From NCBI RefSeq assembly GCF_002095465.1, contig NZ_MLFP01000013.1:1-64000 (forward strand): a stretch of 64,000 bases of DNA, in the 5' to 3' direction. The position numbers and the translations under genes are program-made. A model generated the notes under the pieces. It was not told the origin of the DNA. It made no database searches and saw only the letters and a list, made by a program, of their open reading frames with translations. Source of the stretch: Pantoea rodasii (lineage in GTDB: Bacteria; Pseudomonadota; Gammaproteobacteria; Enterobacterales; Enterobacteriaceae). Below, piece after piece: positions 30,597 to 39,876 of the stretch (its first letter is position 1; the number at the start of each line of letters is the position of its first letter).

Positions 30597-30911
30597 ATGA
30601 TTGAAAACGCGATATTCAAAGCTCTGGCGGATCCGACCCGCCGAGCCATATTTGAAAAATTGTCGGTGGGGCGCATGAACGCAACATCACTGCGAGACGG
30701 CATGGAGATCAGCCAGTCGGCGATGTCTCAGCATCTTGCCGTATTGCGCGGCGCGGGTTTGGTGCGGGAAGAGCGGCAAGGGCGCTTTGTTAACTATGAA
30801 GTCGACCCGGTAGGTATGACGCTTCTGGTTAACTGGTTAGCTAAATATCGTGCCTTCTGGCCGACGAGAATAGATGCGCTAAACAATTTGCTGAAGGAGA
30901 TGGATCAATGA
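30597..30911 (+). CDS. ArsR family HTH regulator
   Basis: A 104-residue winged-helix repressor: ALADPTRRAIFEKLSVGRMN, the recognition helix ISQSAMSQHLAVLRGAGLV, and the wing REERQGRFVNYEVD. There are no metal-binding Cys, so it belongs to the non-metal branch often paired with SRPBCC proteins. It overlaps the SRPBCC gene by 4 bases (ATGA) and probably represses this pair. Confidence 0.9.
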   Translation: MIENAIFKALADPTRRAIFEKLSVGRMNATSLRDGMEISQSAMSQHLAVLRGAGLVREERQGRFVNYEVDPVGMTLLVNWLAKYRAFWPTRIDALNNLLKEMDQ

Positions 30912-31243
30912 GTGGAGTCGATAAATCCAACCAGCTCGTGCAAGAGTATCGACTGGATGCGCCGCTGGAGAAAGTGTGGCGCGCTATCAGTATTGCGGAA
31001 TACCGTGAAGTTTGGCTGCCCAACGCAGCATTAGCGGATGGGCAACCCGTTGCCTGCGAGCCCGGTAAATCGATTCGTTATCGGTTGCGTGATGACGCGC
31101 CACCCTATCTGGAAAGTGATGTGACTTTTCTCGTCAAACCGGATGAGGTGGGTGGCACTCTGTTAACCATCGTGCATCGCATCAATGATCCGCACTTGCT
31201 CGCCGCTAACGATGAACACGGTCCATTGATGCTGGCGGCATAG
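30908..31243 (+). CDS. SRPBCC / AHSA1-domain protein
   Basis: A 111-residue START-like protein of the AHSA1 family: YRLDAPLEKVWRAISIAEYR at the N-terminus and LLTIVHRINDPH near the C-terminus. It is a little short for the family, which is commonly about 140-160 residues. The fold binds hydrophobic ligands. It is translationally coupled to the ArsR-type regulator, a widespread pairing in which the ligand and purpose are generally unknown. Confidence 0.82.
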   Translation: MSGVDKSNQLVQEYRLDAPLEKVWRAISIAEYREVWLPNAALADGQPVACEPGKSIRYRLRDDAPPYLESDVTFLVKPDEVGGTLLTIVHRINDPHLLAANDEHGPLMLAA

Positions 31244-31296
31244 CGTCGGTTTATCTTAATCCTTTCGACGTGCCAGAGGCGCTCACCTGTAAAGAA

Positions 31297-31320
31297 GGCG
31301 GCCCTAAGGCCGCCATCTTT
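31297..31320. terminator. Bidirectional terminator
   Basis: Stem GGCGGCC / GGCCGCC with a 4-base CTAA loop between the convergent SRPBCC and MFS genes, with short T-rich flanks on both sides. Confidence 0.65.
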
Positions 31321-32514
31321 ATACGGATTGGTCGGCCTTATTCAAATTTCGAGATCCCGCAGCCCCCGCGCAGAACAGCGCCAGCAGCACCATGACCAGC
31401 ACTGGCAGCATCGCCATGCGCAGCCCCGCGTGTTCGCCGATAAAGCCCAACCCTGGCGGACCGACGAGAAACGCCAGATAGCCGAGGGTGGCCGCGATGG
31501 TCACACGAATTGCGCTGTTTTTGCCATCGCCAGCCGCCGACACGGTGAGCGGGAAACCCAGTGATGCGCCCACGCCCCAGAACAGCACGGCCGCCGCCGC
31601 TAACCACTGATTATTGGAGAAAATCACCATCGATAAGCCCAATGCGGCCGAAAACGCGCTGGCGCGCAGTACCCAAACGCGGCCAATGCGATCAACGACA
31701 TAGCCGCCGAGGAAACGACCCACGGTCATGCCCGCCGTGAATCCTGCGTACACCAGCGTGCTCTGTGTGTGGTTGAGGTTATGACCATCGATCATCAATA
31801 GCGGCAGCCAGTCGTTGGCGGATCCTTCAGCCAGTGCCATCGCCAAAATGACCACGCCAAGGATCAGCAGCTGGCGATCGCGCAGTTCGCGTCCGACCTG
31901 CGCGAGAAAGCCGCCGCTGTGCGCCTGTTCATGGCGCTCGCTGTCGCTGGTGGCGGGTAGATGGCGTAATGCGGTGGATATGATGAGCACGTTCACCACC
32001 ACCACAAGGGCGAAATGCCATGTGATGCTGATATCTGCTGCGGTCATGGCGAGCCTGATAGCGCGCCAATCAGCGTGCCAAAACTAAAGAAGCCGTGAAT
32101 GGTGGTCATGATCGATTTGCCAATCAGGCGCTCAAACGCCGCACCTTCGACATTTATCACTACATCAATTAGCGCGGTGCCGCCGCCGAGCAGCACCAGG
32201 CTGGCGAATACGCCGTAAGCGTTATGCAGCAGTAAGGCGTTCAACATCACAGCGATTCCGGCCAACAGCAGGATAAAACCGTAGCGCATTACGCGACTGG
32301 TCCCAAAGTGGGTAATCAGTTTCCCTGCCAGCAGCACACATAACATTGAGCCACAGGAAAAGCCGAACAGGATCATGCCCATCATTTCCGTGGAAGCATG
32401 CAGAATATCGCGCATGTAAGGCGTGCGGCTTACCCAAGAAGCCCAGGTGAAACCAGGCAGAAACATCAGGCCGTAAATCGCCCATTTACCGCGAAGCTGT
32501 TGCTGAAAATCCAT
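31319..32514 (-). pseudogene. MFS transporter (YbjJ-like), frameshifted
   Basis: Two frames together make a 12-helix MFS protein of about 398 residues. The N-terminal frame (32044-32514) begins MDFQQQLRGKWAIYGLMFLP and ends after FSFGTLIGALSG; the C-terminal frame (31319-32047) resumes at MTAADIS and has LVYAGFTAGMTVGRFLGGYV. One base lost near 32050-32056 joins them. The family resembles E. coli YbjJ, a transporter of unknown substrate. The start at 32514 has a GGGGA site; an upstream ATG at 32526 does not. Confidence 0.82.
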
Positions 32515-32590
32515 ATTTTTCCCCATCCATAAGTTAGCGGAAAGGGTAGCAGAAAGCCGTCCTGCACGCGCGGCGCAGGACGGTCAGGCA

Positions 32591-34228
32591 TTAGAAACTT
32601 TGCCAGTCAGCGTCGTTGATTACCGTCAGACGCTGAGGTTTTGGTTGTTGCAGGGTTCGCAAGAGGGGCTGTGGCATATCAATGGCATCGCTGACATGGA
32701 ATTTGCCGACCAGCTGATTCAGGTTACCTGCCTGCTCCTGCAGCGATTGTGACGCGGCAGCAGCCTCCTCAACTAATGCGGCGTTCTGTTGGGTGACATC
32801 ATCCATCTGATTCACCGCCTGCTGAACCTGCCCGATGCCCTGACTTTGCTCCACGGCGGCAGCGGCAATCTCGCTCACCAGTTGACTCACCTGGTGAATG
32901 GCATCATTCATCACGTCCATATTGCGGCCCACATCGCCCGCTTGAGTGGCACCCGATTCAGTCAGACGATGTGATTCTTCAATCAACACCTTAATCTCAC
33001 GCGCCGCGTTGCTTGAACGCTGTGACAAGCTACGCACTTCACCCGCAACCACCGCAAATCCTTTGCCGTGTTCGCCGGCGCGAGCCGCTTCAACGGCGGC
33101 ATTCAAGGCCAGAATGTTGGTCTGGAAGGCAATACCTTCAATGATTGAGACAATCTCGGTGACTTTACGCGAGCTGCCACGAATCTCATCCATGGTCGAG
33201 ATCATGGTGTTGAGCGAGGTTCCATTCTTCTCCGACAGTGAACTGGCATTGGCGGCCAGTTGGCTCGCCTGTCGCGTGTTGTCGGCCGTTTGACGCACGG
33301 TCTCACTGAGTTGAGTCATGCTGGCGGCGGTTTGCTCCAGCGATGCCGCTTGCTGTTCGGTACGTGAAGAAAGGTCTTCGTTACCCGCTGAGATCTGCAC
33401 CGAAGCGCTGCTCACGGACTGAGAGGCTTTACGCACCGAAGAGAGGGCTTCAGAGACGCGCTGCATCAGGAGATTAAATGAGTGTGCCATGTTGCCTACT
33501 TCATCGCGGCGGCTCTCGTCAGCGCTCACCGTCAGATCGAGGTTCTCACTGGCCGTCAGCATCACCTTGCCCACGGCGCTCAAGCTGCGACGAATGCGCA
33601 TCACGGTAAACAGCGAGAAGAGGCCGAAGATCACCACAGTTGCCGCGACGCCAGCAATGGTCGCCCAGAAGACAAAATGGAAGGTGCTGCGATTGGTGGC
33701 GCGCAATGCATCGCCCGCGCTGATGTTGAGCGTCAGTTGAGTCTGGAAATCACCGATCATCTGGCGAATGGCCGCCCCAATACCATTGTTCCCTTCCAGC
33801 AAGCCGAGGCTCACTTCATTTTGGTGGGCACGCGATGCTGTGAGAAAAGCCGGTAACTGCGTCGCCACACGTTGAATGTTTTCGAGCGCGACAAGGGTTA
33901 GGCGCTTATCTTCTTCATTGGAGATATCGTTGGCCATGTAGTAATCGGTAAGCGACTTCAGTCCATTGATTTGCTCATCGATCTGTTTTTCCACGGCGGG
34001 CATGTTGCTGTCGTGAAGCTGACTTTGGTGTTGATACAACGTAATCGAGAGCTGATTGCTTTGGTCGAGCAGTTTACCGATATCCTTAATCGAGGGAATG
34101 GCATTGGTTTGCACAAATTCAAAACGGTCCTGAAATCCTGACAGCAGTGAGATGGCAAGCACCGCCTGCAAAATGATGGCGCCAAACAGCATGGAAAGGG
34201 TCAGCAAGAGACGCTGGGAGATGTTCAT
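32591..34228 (-). CDS. Methyl-accepting chemotaxis protein
   Basis: A 545-residue chemoreceptor: TM1 near 8-30, a helical sensor domain of about 155 residues, TM2 near 185-210, HAMP, and a signalling domain with the hairpin tip ([20 protein letters not shown]). The C-terminus ends [20 protein letters not shown] plus a short tail and lacks a NWETF-type pentapeptide. It differs from the receptor at 10929 in the sensor domain. The ligand is unknown. It is monocistronic. Confidence 0.95.
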   Translation of the reverse strand: MNISQRLLLTLSMLFGAIILQAVLAISLLSGFQDRFEFVQTNAIPSIKDIGKLLDQSNQLSITLYQHQSQLHDSNMPAVEKQIDEQINGLKSLTDYYMANDISNEEDKRLTLVALENIQRVATQLPAFLTASRAHQNEVSLGLLEGNNGIGAAIRQMIGDFQTQLTLNISAGDALRATNRSTFHFVFWATIAGVAATVVIFGLFSLFTVMRIRRSLSAVGKVMLTASENLDLTVSADESRRDEVGNMAHSFNLLMQRVSEALSSVRKASQSVSSASVQISAGNEDLSSRTEQQAASLEQTAASMTQLSETVRQTADNTRQASQLAANASSLSEKNGTSLNTMISTMDEIRGSSRKVTEIVSIIEGIAFQTNILALNAAVEAARAGEHGKGFAVVAGEVRSLSQRSSNAAREIKVLIEESHRLTESGATQAGDVGRNMDVMNDAIHQVSQLVSEIAAAAVEQSQGIGQVQQAVNQMDDVTQQNAALVEEAAAASQSLQEQAGNLNQLVGKFHVSDAIDMPQPLLRTLQQPKPQRLTVINDADWQSF

Positions 34229-34517
34229 CTAATTATCCTTAATCTAAAAGCACCCTGGTTCAGGAAAAACAGGGAGTCGGGCAGATTAATAACCATCGGC
34301 AGAATGCGAGATTTAGTTAATTATTTTTTATCGAGGGGTGATGGCGATCAAATTGCTCATAGCGAAGTTGCAACATTTTTAGCCAATTTATTGATGTTAA
34401 GCAGTACCAGATAATTGTGTTGTGAGCTGGCCCCAGAAGTCTTTACAAGCTGATGTTGCCGAGGAGTCGTAATGGTTATGATAATAATCATTACGGGTTT
34501 ATATTAAGGGCTAAGGA

Positions 34518-34924
34518 ATGGCGATTTATGTTCATAAACGTTTTGATCGGAATTTTAAAAAGCTAGCCTTCATGATGATGACCTTTGCCACGCGGCCGCC
34601 GAGGTTGAAAGAGGAGAGTTTGAAGCTGACCTGGGCGGAGGTGTGATTAAAAAACGCTTAGCCCTGACAGCGGGTAAAAGTGGGGGAGTCCGGTCAGTGA
34701 TTTTTTTCAAAAGGGGAAATACGCTGTTTTTTTATGATGGATGGTCCAAAGGCGGGATGAACAAGAAATGCGCTAAAGAGATAGAGGATGATGTTTTGGC
34801 GACGTATAAAATCCTTGCCAAAGGTTACTTGCAAGCAACGGCGGCAGATCTGTTACAACTAAAAAATAGAGGAACATTCAGAGAGGTGAACTGCGATGAA
34901 AACTACGCCAGCAACATTGAATGA
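34518..34924 (+). pseudogene. RelE/HigB-like toxin, frameshifted near the N-terminus
   Basis: With one base restored near 34571-34573 the two frames give a 135-residue type II toxin: MAIYVHKRFDRNFKKLAF, then DDDLCHAAAEVERGEFEADL and GGGVIKKRLALTAGKSGG, FFYDGWSK, ending TFREVNCDEN. This fits the RelE-type family that cleaves mRNA on ribosomes. As given, the first frame stops after 42 codons. It overlaps the HTH antitoxin gene by 29 bases in toxin-first order, as in higBA. The break may be an inactivating mutation or a sequence error. Confidence 0.8.
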
Positions 34925-35234
34925 GATGATTGAAGATGCAGAAGAACTGCGAGCATTAGGCTTACTCTCTAATGAGGATGTCGTACAGATTGCCACCCGT
35001 ATCTCAGCCAGTGAGTATCGCCAGCGTGTGGCAGCTGTGCATGACATGACAGGCCTGGAAATCAAACTGATGCGCAAACAATATGGCCTAAGCCAGGCAT
35101 TGCTGGCATATACCTTGGGTATGACGGTCGATAGTGTTTCAAAATGGGAGCGCGGAGAAATTAAACCCAGTGGCCCGGCGTTACGTATCCTCAATACGCT
35201 CGCTGCAAAAGGCCCTGACGCTTTTGCTGTTTAA
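34896..35234 (+). CDS. HigA-like XRE-family antitoxin
   Basis: A 112-residue protein with an N-terminal toxin-binding region (MKTTPATLNEMIEDAEELRA) and a C-terminal HTH_XRE domain (MRKQYGLSQALLAYTLGMTV then SVSKWERGE). It is the antitoxin and autorepressor of a toxin-first HigBA-type module; its start lies inside the toxin gene. It stays intact even though the toxin frame is broken. Confidence 0.88.
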   Translation: MKTTPATLNEMIEDAEELRALGLLSNEDVVQIATRISASEYRQRVAAVHDMTGLEIKLMRKQYGLSQALLAYTLGMTVDSVSKWERGEIKPSGPALRILNTLAAKGPDAFAV

Positions 35235-35261
35235 CAGGGAAACTGGAAACCAGTCTCCCTG
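35235..35261. terminator. Bidirectional terminator, antitoxin / glgX
   Basis: A 12-base stem with one mismatch (CAGGGAAACTGG / CCAGTCTCCCTG) and a 3-base loop, located between the convergent antitoxin and glgX stops. Confidence 0.6.
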
Positions 35262-35267
35262 TGAAGT

Positions 35268-37342
35268 TTAAGGCCTTCTAAACAGCGCCATACTGCGGCC
35301 TTCCAGTTCGAAATCCTTCTCTTTGGTGATCACCAAGCCTTTCTTAGCGGTATCGGAGGTGGTGAGTTCCAGCACCCAGCCACCTTCACCAAATTGCGGG
35401 ATGCGGAAAGGCACGTTGCCTTCAAACGGATTAAACAGCATCAGCACGTCATGCCAGATGCCTTCTTCGGTTTGCAGATCGGAACGGCCGAGGTACACGC
35501 CAAGCGTGCTGCCATCATCCCATTGATCTTCCTGCTGGAAACCGCCACCGGCGTTAAACCATTTGATATCCATGCCGTCGCGCCAGTTTTCGCGACGTAA
35601 CAAAGGCTGTGTTGCCCTCAACGTCAGCAAATGGCGTGTGAATTCCCGCAAAGCATCCGCGGATTCCGGCAGGTTTTCCCAGTGCAGCCAGGAGATTTCA
35701 CTGTCCTGGCAGTAGCCGTTGTTATTGCCCATCTGGCTGCGGCCAAACTCATCGCCTGCCAACAGCATCGGGGTACCGTGTGAAAACAGCAGTGTGGCAA
35801 GGAAGTTACGCTTTTGCCGCTCGCGCACTGCGTTGATGCCTTCATCATCGGTTGGGCCTTCCGCGCCGTAATTATATGAGCGGTTATCGTTGTGGCCGTC
35901 ATTATTATCTTCGCCATTTTCGTCGTTATGCTTCTCGTTATACGACACCAAATCGTTCAACGTGAAACCATCATGCGCGGTCAGGAAGTTAATGCTGGCC
36001 CATGGACGACGTCCGCGCTGATCGTAAAGGTCACCGGAACCGAGCAGGCGAGCGGCAAAATCTGTCGAGACGTTATCGCCTTTCCAGTATTCACGCACCG
36101 TATCGCGGTATTTGTCGTTCCACTCCGCCCAGCCAGGCGGGAAGCCGCCAACCTGATAGCCACCTGGTCCGATATCCCACGGCTCGCCAATCAGTTTTAA
36201 TTTCGACAGTACCGGATCTTGCGTCATGGCATCAAAGAAACCACCGCGCTGGTCGAAGCCTTCTGGCTCACGGCCGAGAATGGTGCCCAAATCAAAACGA
36301 AAACCGTCGATATGCATCGATTCTGCCCAATAGCGCAGTGAATCCATCACCATCTGCAGCACGCGCGGATGGGATGTGTTGACGGTGTTACCGGTGCCGG
36401 TGTCATTGATGTAATAGCGATGCTGGTCGGGCAGCGTGCGGTAATAAGAGAAGTTATCGATGCCTTTGAAGGACAGCGTTGGACCCAGTTCGTTGCCTTC
36501 GGCGGTGTGGTTGTAGACCACATCCAGAATCACCTCGATGCCCGCATCATGGAAAGCGCGCACCATGTCACGGAAGCCCTGAATGCCACGCGGGCCAAAG
36601 TAGCGTGAGGCGGGAGCAAAAAATGCCAGTGAGTTATAACCCCAGAAGTTCTTCAGCCTCTGTCCAGCAGATGCTGATCGTCCGGGAACCAGTGCACCGG
36701 CAGCAGCTCAACCGAGGTGATGCCGAGACTTTTGATGTACTCAACGGTGGCTTTGTTGCTCATGCCATCGTAAGTACCGCGCATTTCAGGCGGTATAGCC
36801 GGGTTTAGCTGGCTAAAGCCTTTTACGTGCGTCTCATAGATCACTGTCTTTGACCAGGGAATCACGGGGCGATTGCGATCCTGCCAGTCAAATTCATTGG
36901 GATCGATCACCCGGCACTTTGGCGTAAACGGAGCACTGTCGCGTTCATCAAAGGTCAGATCTTTATCTTCATGAAGCAGGTCGTAAGCAAAGTGCGCATC
37001 ATTCCACTCGATATTGCCCCGCAGTTCGCGAGCATAAGGATCGAGCAGCAGCTTGTTGGCATTAAAACGGTGTCCGTTTTCCGGCTCGAAAGGACCGTGG
37101 ACGCGATAACCGTACAGTGCGCCAGGTTGCAGGCCCGGCACGTAGCCATGCCAGATTTCATGGGTATATTCCGGCAGATCAAACCGGGCAATTTCGTGCT
37201 GACCGGTTTCATCATACAGACACAACTCAACACGTTGCGCGTGGGCGGAGAACAGGGCAAAGTTCACGCCCTCACCATCATAGTTTGCGCCGAGCACCTG
37301 GCCCGAACCGGCGATTATTTCCAAAGGCTTACCGTTAGACAT
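35268..37342 (-). pseudogene. glgX: Glycogen / maltodextrin debranching enzyme GlgX (TreX), frameshifted
   Basis: Repaired, this is a GlgX of about 692 residues: an N-terminal CBM48 domain (GVNFALFSAHAQRVELCLYD) and a GH13 catalytic barrel with EVILDVVYNHTAEG, the nucleophile Asp in GFRFDLGTI, the acid Glu in LIGEPWDIGPGG, and the INFLTAHDGF motif. The frame breaks near 36655-36658, after DDQHLLDRG, where one lost base (probably a C) moves the reading into LKNFWGYN. It is the last gene of the treZ-treY-glgX operon and would debranch glycogen into linear maltodextrins for TreY. A read error is likely. Confidence 0.9.
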
Positions 37343-37380
37343 TCATTCCTCTCCATCCCATGAACAGAAATACAGCTTTA

Positions 37381-39876
37381 TTAACTGGCAACGAGCACCA
37401 GTGGCGCATGATGCGATAGGTGATCCAATGAGAGTTGTTCGCTGAGCGGCAAGGTTTTCCCGCTCAGCAGGTCACGATAATGACGATGTGCCAACGATTC
37501 AGGCAGCAATAGCGAAGTTTGCGCCCAATCCAGTTTTTTCAATACCAGGCGGGGCAGCACCACAATCAGGATGGTGTCGCTGTCCTGGCGTGCATAGGCA
37601 ATCACATGGTCGGCCTCGGCACCGCGGGCAAACAACGGTTGATAATCACCGAAGCGGAACAGTTGCGGTTTATCCAACCGCAGATGCAACAGGCGCGCGG
37701 TCACCTGCTGTTTTACTTTTCCGCTGAGCCAGTCAGAGACTTGGGCGAAGTCGGGAAGGGCGTCCGAATCGAGTTGCTGCTCCAGTTTGGCGAAGTCCGG
37801 TTCGCGACGGTTGTCGGGATCGACCAGGCTGAAATCCAATGCTTCACTGCCCTGATAAATATCCGGCATGCCTGGCGCGGTCAGTTTAATCACCGTCTGC
37901 GTCAGGCTATTGACCAGCCCGGCAGCCATAAAGGGTTGGATGCTACTGCTAAAGTCTGCGAGGAACGTTTGATTTTCTGGCGACAAGAGATGACGAGCAT
38001 AATCCAGAACCGCCTTCTCATAGCTTTCGTCGCCATTGGCCCAATCGGTACGCAGTTTGGCTTCACGTAACGCTTTCTCAACGAAGGGGAGAAAACGTGT
38101 TTGCAATGCGTTTAATCCGCTGGCGTCAGTGGGCAACTGCGTGGTCGGCCACACCCCTGCCAGCGCCTGATACAGCATCCACTCCACTGCAGGTTCGGGC
38201 GCGGGGCCTTCACCAAGTTTGACCACGTTGCCCTGGTTGATCTCCCGCCAGCGGGTCACGTTTTCTGCCCAAAGTGCGGGGTCTTCACTCAGCGTATACA
38301 GCCGGGCACGGGCATCCTCCCCGCGTTTGGTATCATGGGTTGAAGTGGTGGATAGCGCATCGGGTTGGTTAAGCAATCGAGACTGCATTTCCTGGTGGAA
38401 GTGCGCAACCGAAAAAGGATGCGGCAACGGCTCGGCGCCAACCTCATTGATGGCTAAAAAGGCGTGATTGCGGAAGAACAGCGTATCCTCAACCGATTTT
38501 GCCATTAACGGGCCAGTGAGTTGCTGGAAGCGCGCGCGAAATTCCGCGGCCTGTTGTTCACTGTGTTCGGACACCGCGCCCAGCAATATCGCTTGCAGGA
38601 AACTCAGCGCACCGGGCGAAGCACTGAACTTCACCGCTTCCAGCACCTGTTGCAATAGTTCCTCACCTGCTAACGGCATACCCGCCGGTCGTCCGTAGGT
38701 ACGATAGACCGGGAAGGCGATCAGCATTTCCCGTAGCGCAACATGCAGTTCTGCTTCGCCGAAATTGCGCTGCTCAGAACCCGCCACGCCGGTGGCCAGT
38801 GCCAGCAGGCGCGCGAATTCACCGGCGAAATTGCGATCGACCATCAGTTCGCGAGCAGCGCGTAGACCCGCACTGACGTCATTCCTTTCTTCGGTCAGCG
38901 CCTCATAGGCCAGATGCAGTGCATCGATCTGCGCATCGTCAATCAATGCGTGTGATAGCGCTGCGATGAACTCGTAGCCGGTGGTGCCGGAAATCGGCCA
39001 TTCAGGCGGGATCGGCTCACCTTCCGCCAAAATCTTCTCCACCGTGATATAGCAATCTTCGCCTGCGGCCTGACGTAAACGCTGGAGATAGCCTTGTGGA
39101 TCGGCCAGGCCATCGACATGATCAACACGCAATCCACTCACCGCTCCGCTGTGTACCAACTCCAGAATCAGCGCGTGTGAAGCGTCAAACACCGCTTGAT
39201 CTTCAACTCGCACGCCGACCAGACCCGTGATTTCAAAGAAGCGGCGATAAGAGAGTTCGCGCCGTGCGTCGCGCCAGTTAATCAACTCCCAGTGCTGCTG
39301 CTGATGCAAATCGGCTATCTCCGCCGAATCCTCTATCGCCAGCACCTCATCGGCGCGCCCTTGCCAGCTGGCAGGATGCAGCGGATAGAAGCTGTCGTAA
39401 TAGGCCAGTGCCGGATGACCGGTTTGCGGATGCGGTTTGACACTTATCTCGCCGTTTTCGAGCACGCGATCAAAATCATCGCCAAGGAACGGTAACGTCA
39501 GGCGACGCGACCAGTCGATATCGAAATAGCGCGCGTAGGCGCTGTCCTCGCCGTGTTCGATCACATCTCGCCACCAGGCATTTTCCAGCGATGCGGCCAT
39601 ATGATTCGGCACGATATCGAGGATCAAACCCAGATTAGCCTGCTGCAATGCAGCTGACAGTCGGTCGAATCCTGCTCGTCCACCCAAAGCCGGATCGATC
39701 TCATTGGCATCGGTAACATCATATCCGTGCGTGGAATCGCGGGTGGCGATGAAGATGGGCGAAGCATACAAATGGCTGATGCCAAGCCGTTGCAAGTAAG
39801 GCAGCAGTGCAATCGCGCGATCAAACGTCATGCCGTTGCGGAACTGAATGCGGTATGTCGCTGAAGGAATCGTCAT
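37381..39876 (-). CDS. treY: Malto-oligosyltrehalose synthase TreY
   Basis: An 831-residue GH13 enzyme that rearranges the reducing-end alpha-1,4 bond of maltodextrins into alpha-1,1, giving maltooligosyl trehalose. It has the TreY-typical start PSATYRIQFRNGMTF, GLILDIVPNHMA, GLRVDHVDGLADP, the Glu in YITVEKILAEGE, and SLTQTVIKLTAPGMPDIYQG near the C-terminus. Its start overlaps the treZ stop by 4 bases, so translation is coupled, and glgX follows 38 bases later. The operon makes trehalose from glycogen for osmotic and desiccation tolerance. Confidence 0.95.
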   Translation of the reverse strand: MTIPSATYRIQFRNGMTFDRAIALLPYLQRLGISHLYASPIFIATRDSTHGYDVTDANEIDPALGGRAGFDRLSAALQQANLGLILDIVPNHMAASLENAWWRDVIEHGEDSAYARYFDIDWSRRLTLPFLGDDFDRVLENGEISVKPHPQTGHPALAYYDSFYPLHPASWQGRADEVLAIEDSAEIADLHQQQHWELINWRDARRELSYRRFFEITGLVGVRVEDQAVFDASHALILELVHSGAVSGLRVDHVDGLADPQGYLQRLRQAAGEDCYITVEKILAEGEPIPPEWPISGTTGYEFIAALSHALIDDAQIDALHLAYEALTEERNDVSAGLRAARELMVDRNFAGEFARLLALATGVAGSEQRNFGEAELHVALREMLIAFPVYRTYGRPAGMPLAGEELLQQVLEAVKFSASPGALSFLQAILLGAVSEHSEQQAAEFRARFQQLTGPLMAKSVEDTLFFRNHAFLAINEVGAEPLPHPFSVAHFHQEMQSRLLNQPDALSTTSTHDTKRGEDARARLYTLSEDPALWAENVTRWREINQGNVVKLGEGPAPEPAVEWMLYQALAGVWPTTQLPTDASGLNALQTRFLPFVEKALREAKLRTDWANGDESYEKAVLDYARHLLSPENQTFLADFSSSIQPFMAAGLVNSLTQTVIKLTAPGMPDIYQGSEALDFSLVDPDNRREPDFAKLEQQLDSDALPDFAQVSDWLSGKVKQQVTARLLHLRLDKPQLFRFGDYQPLFARGAEADHVIAYARQDSDTILIVVLPRLVLKKLDWAQTSLLLPESLAHRHYRDLLSGKTLPLSEQLSLDHLSHHAPLVLVAS

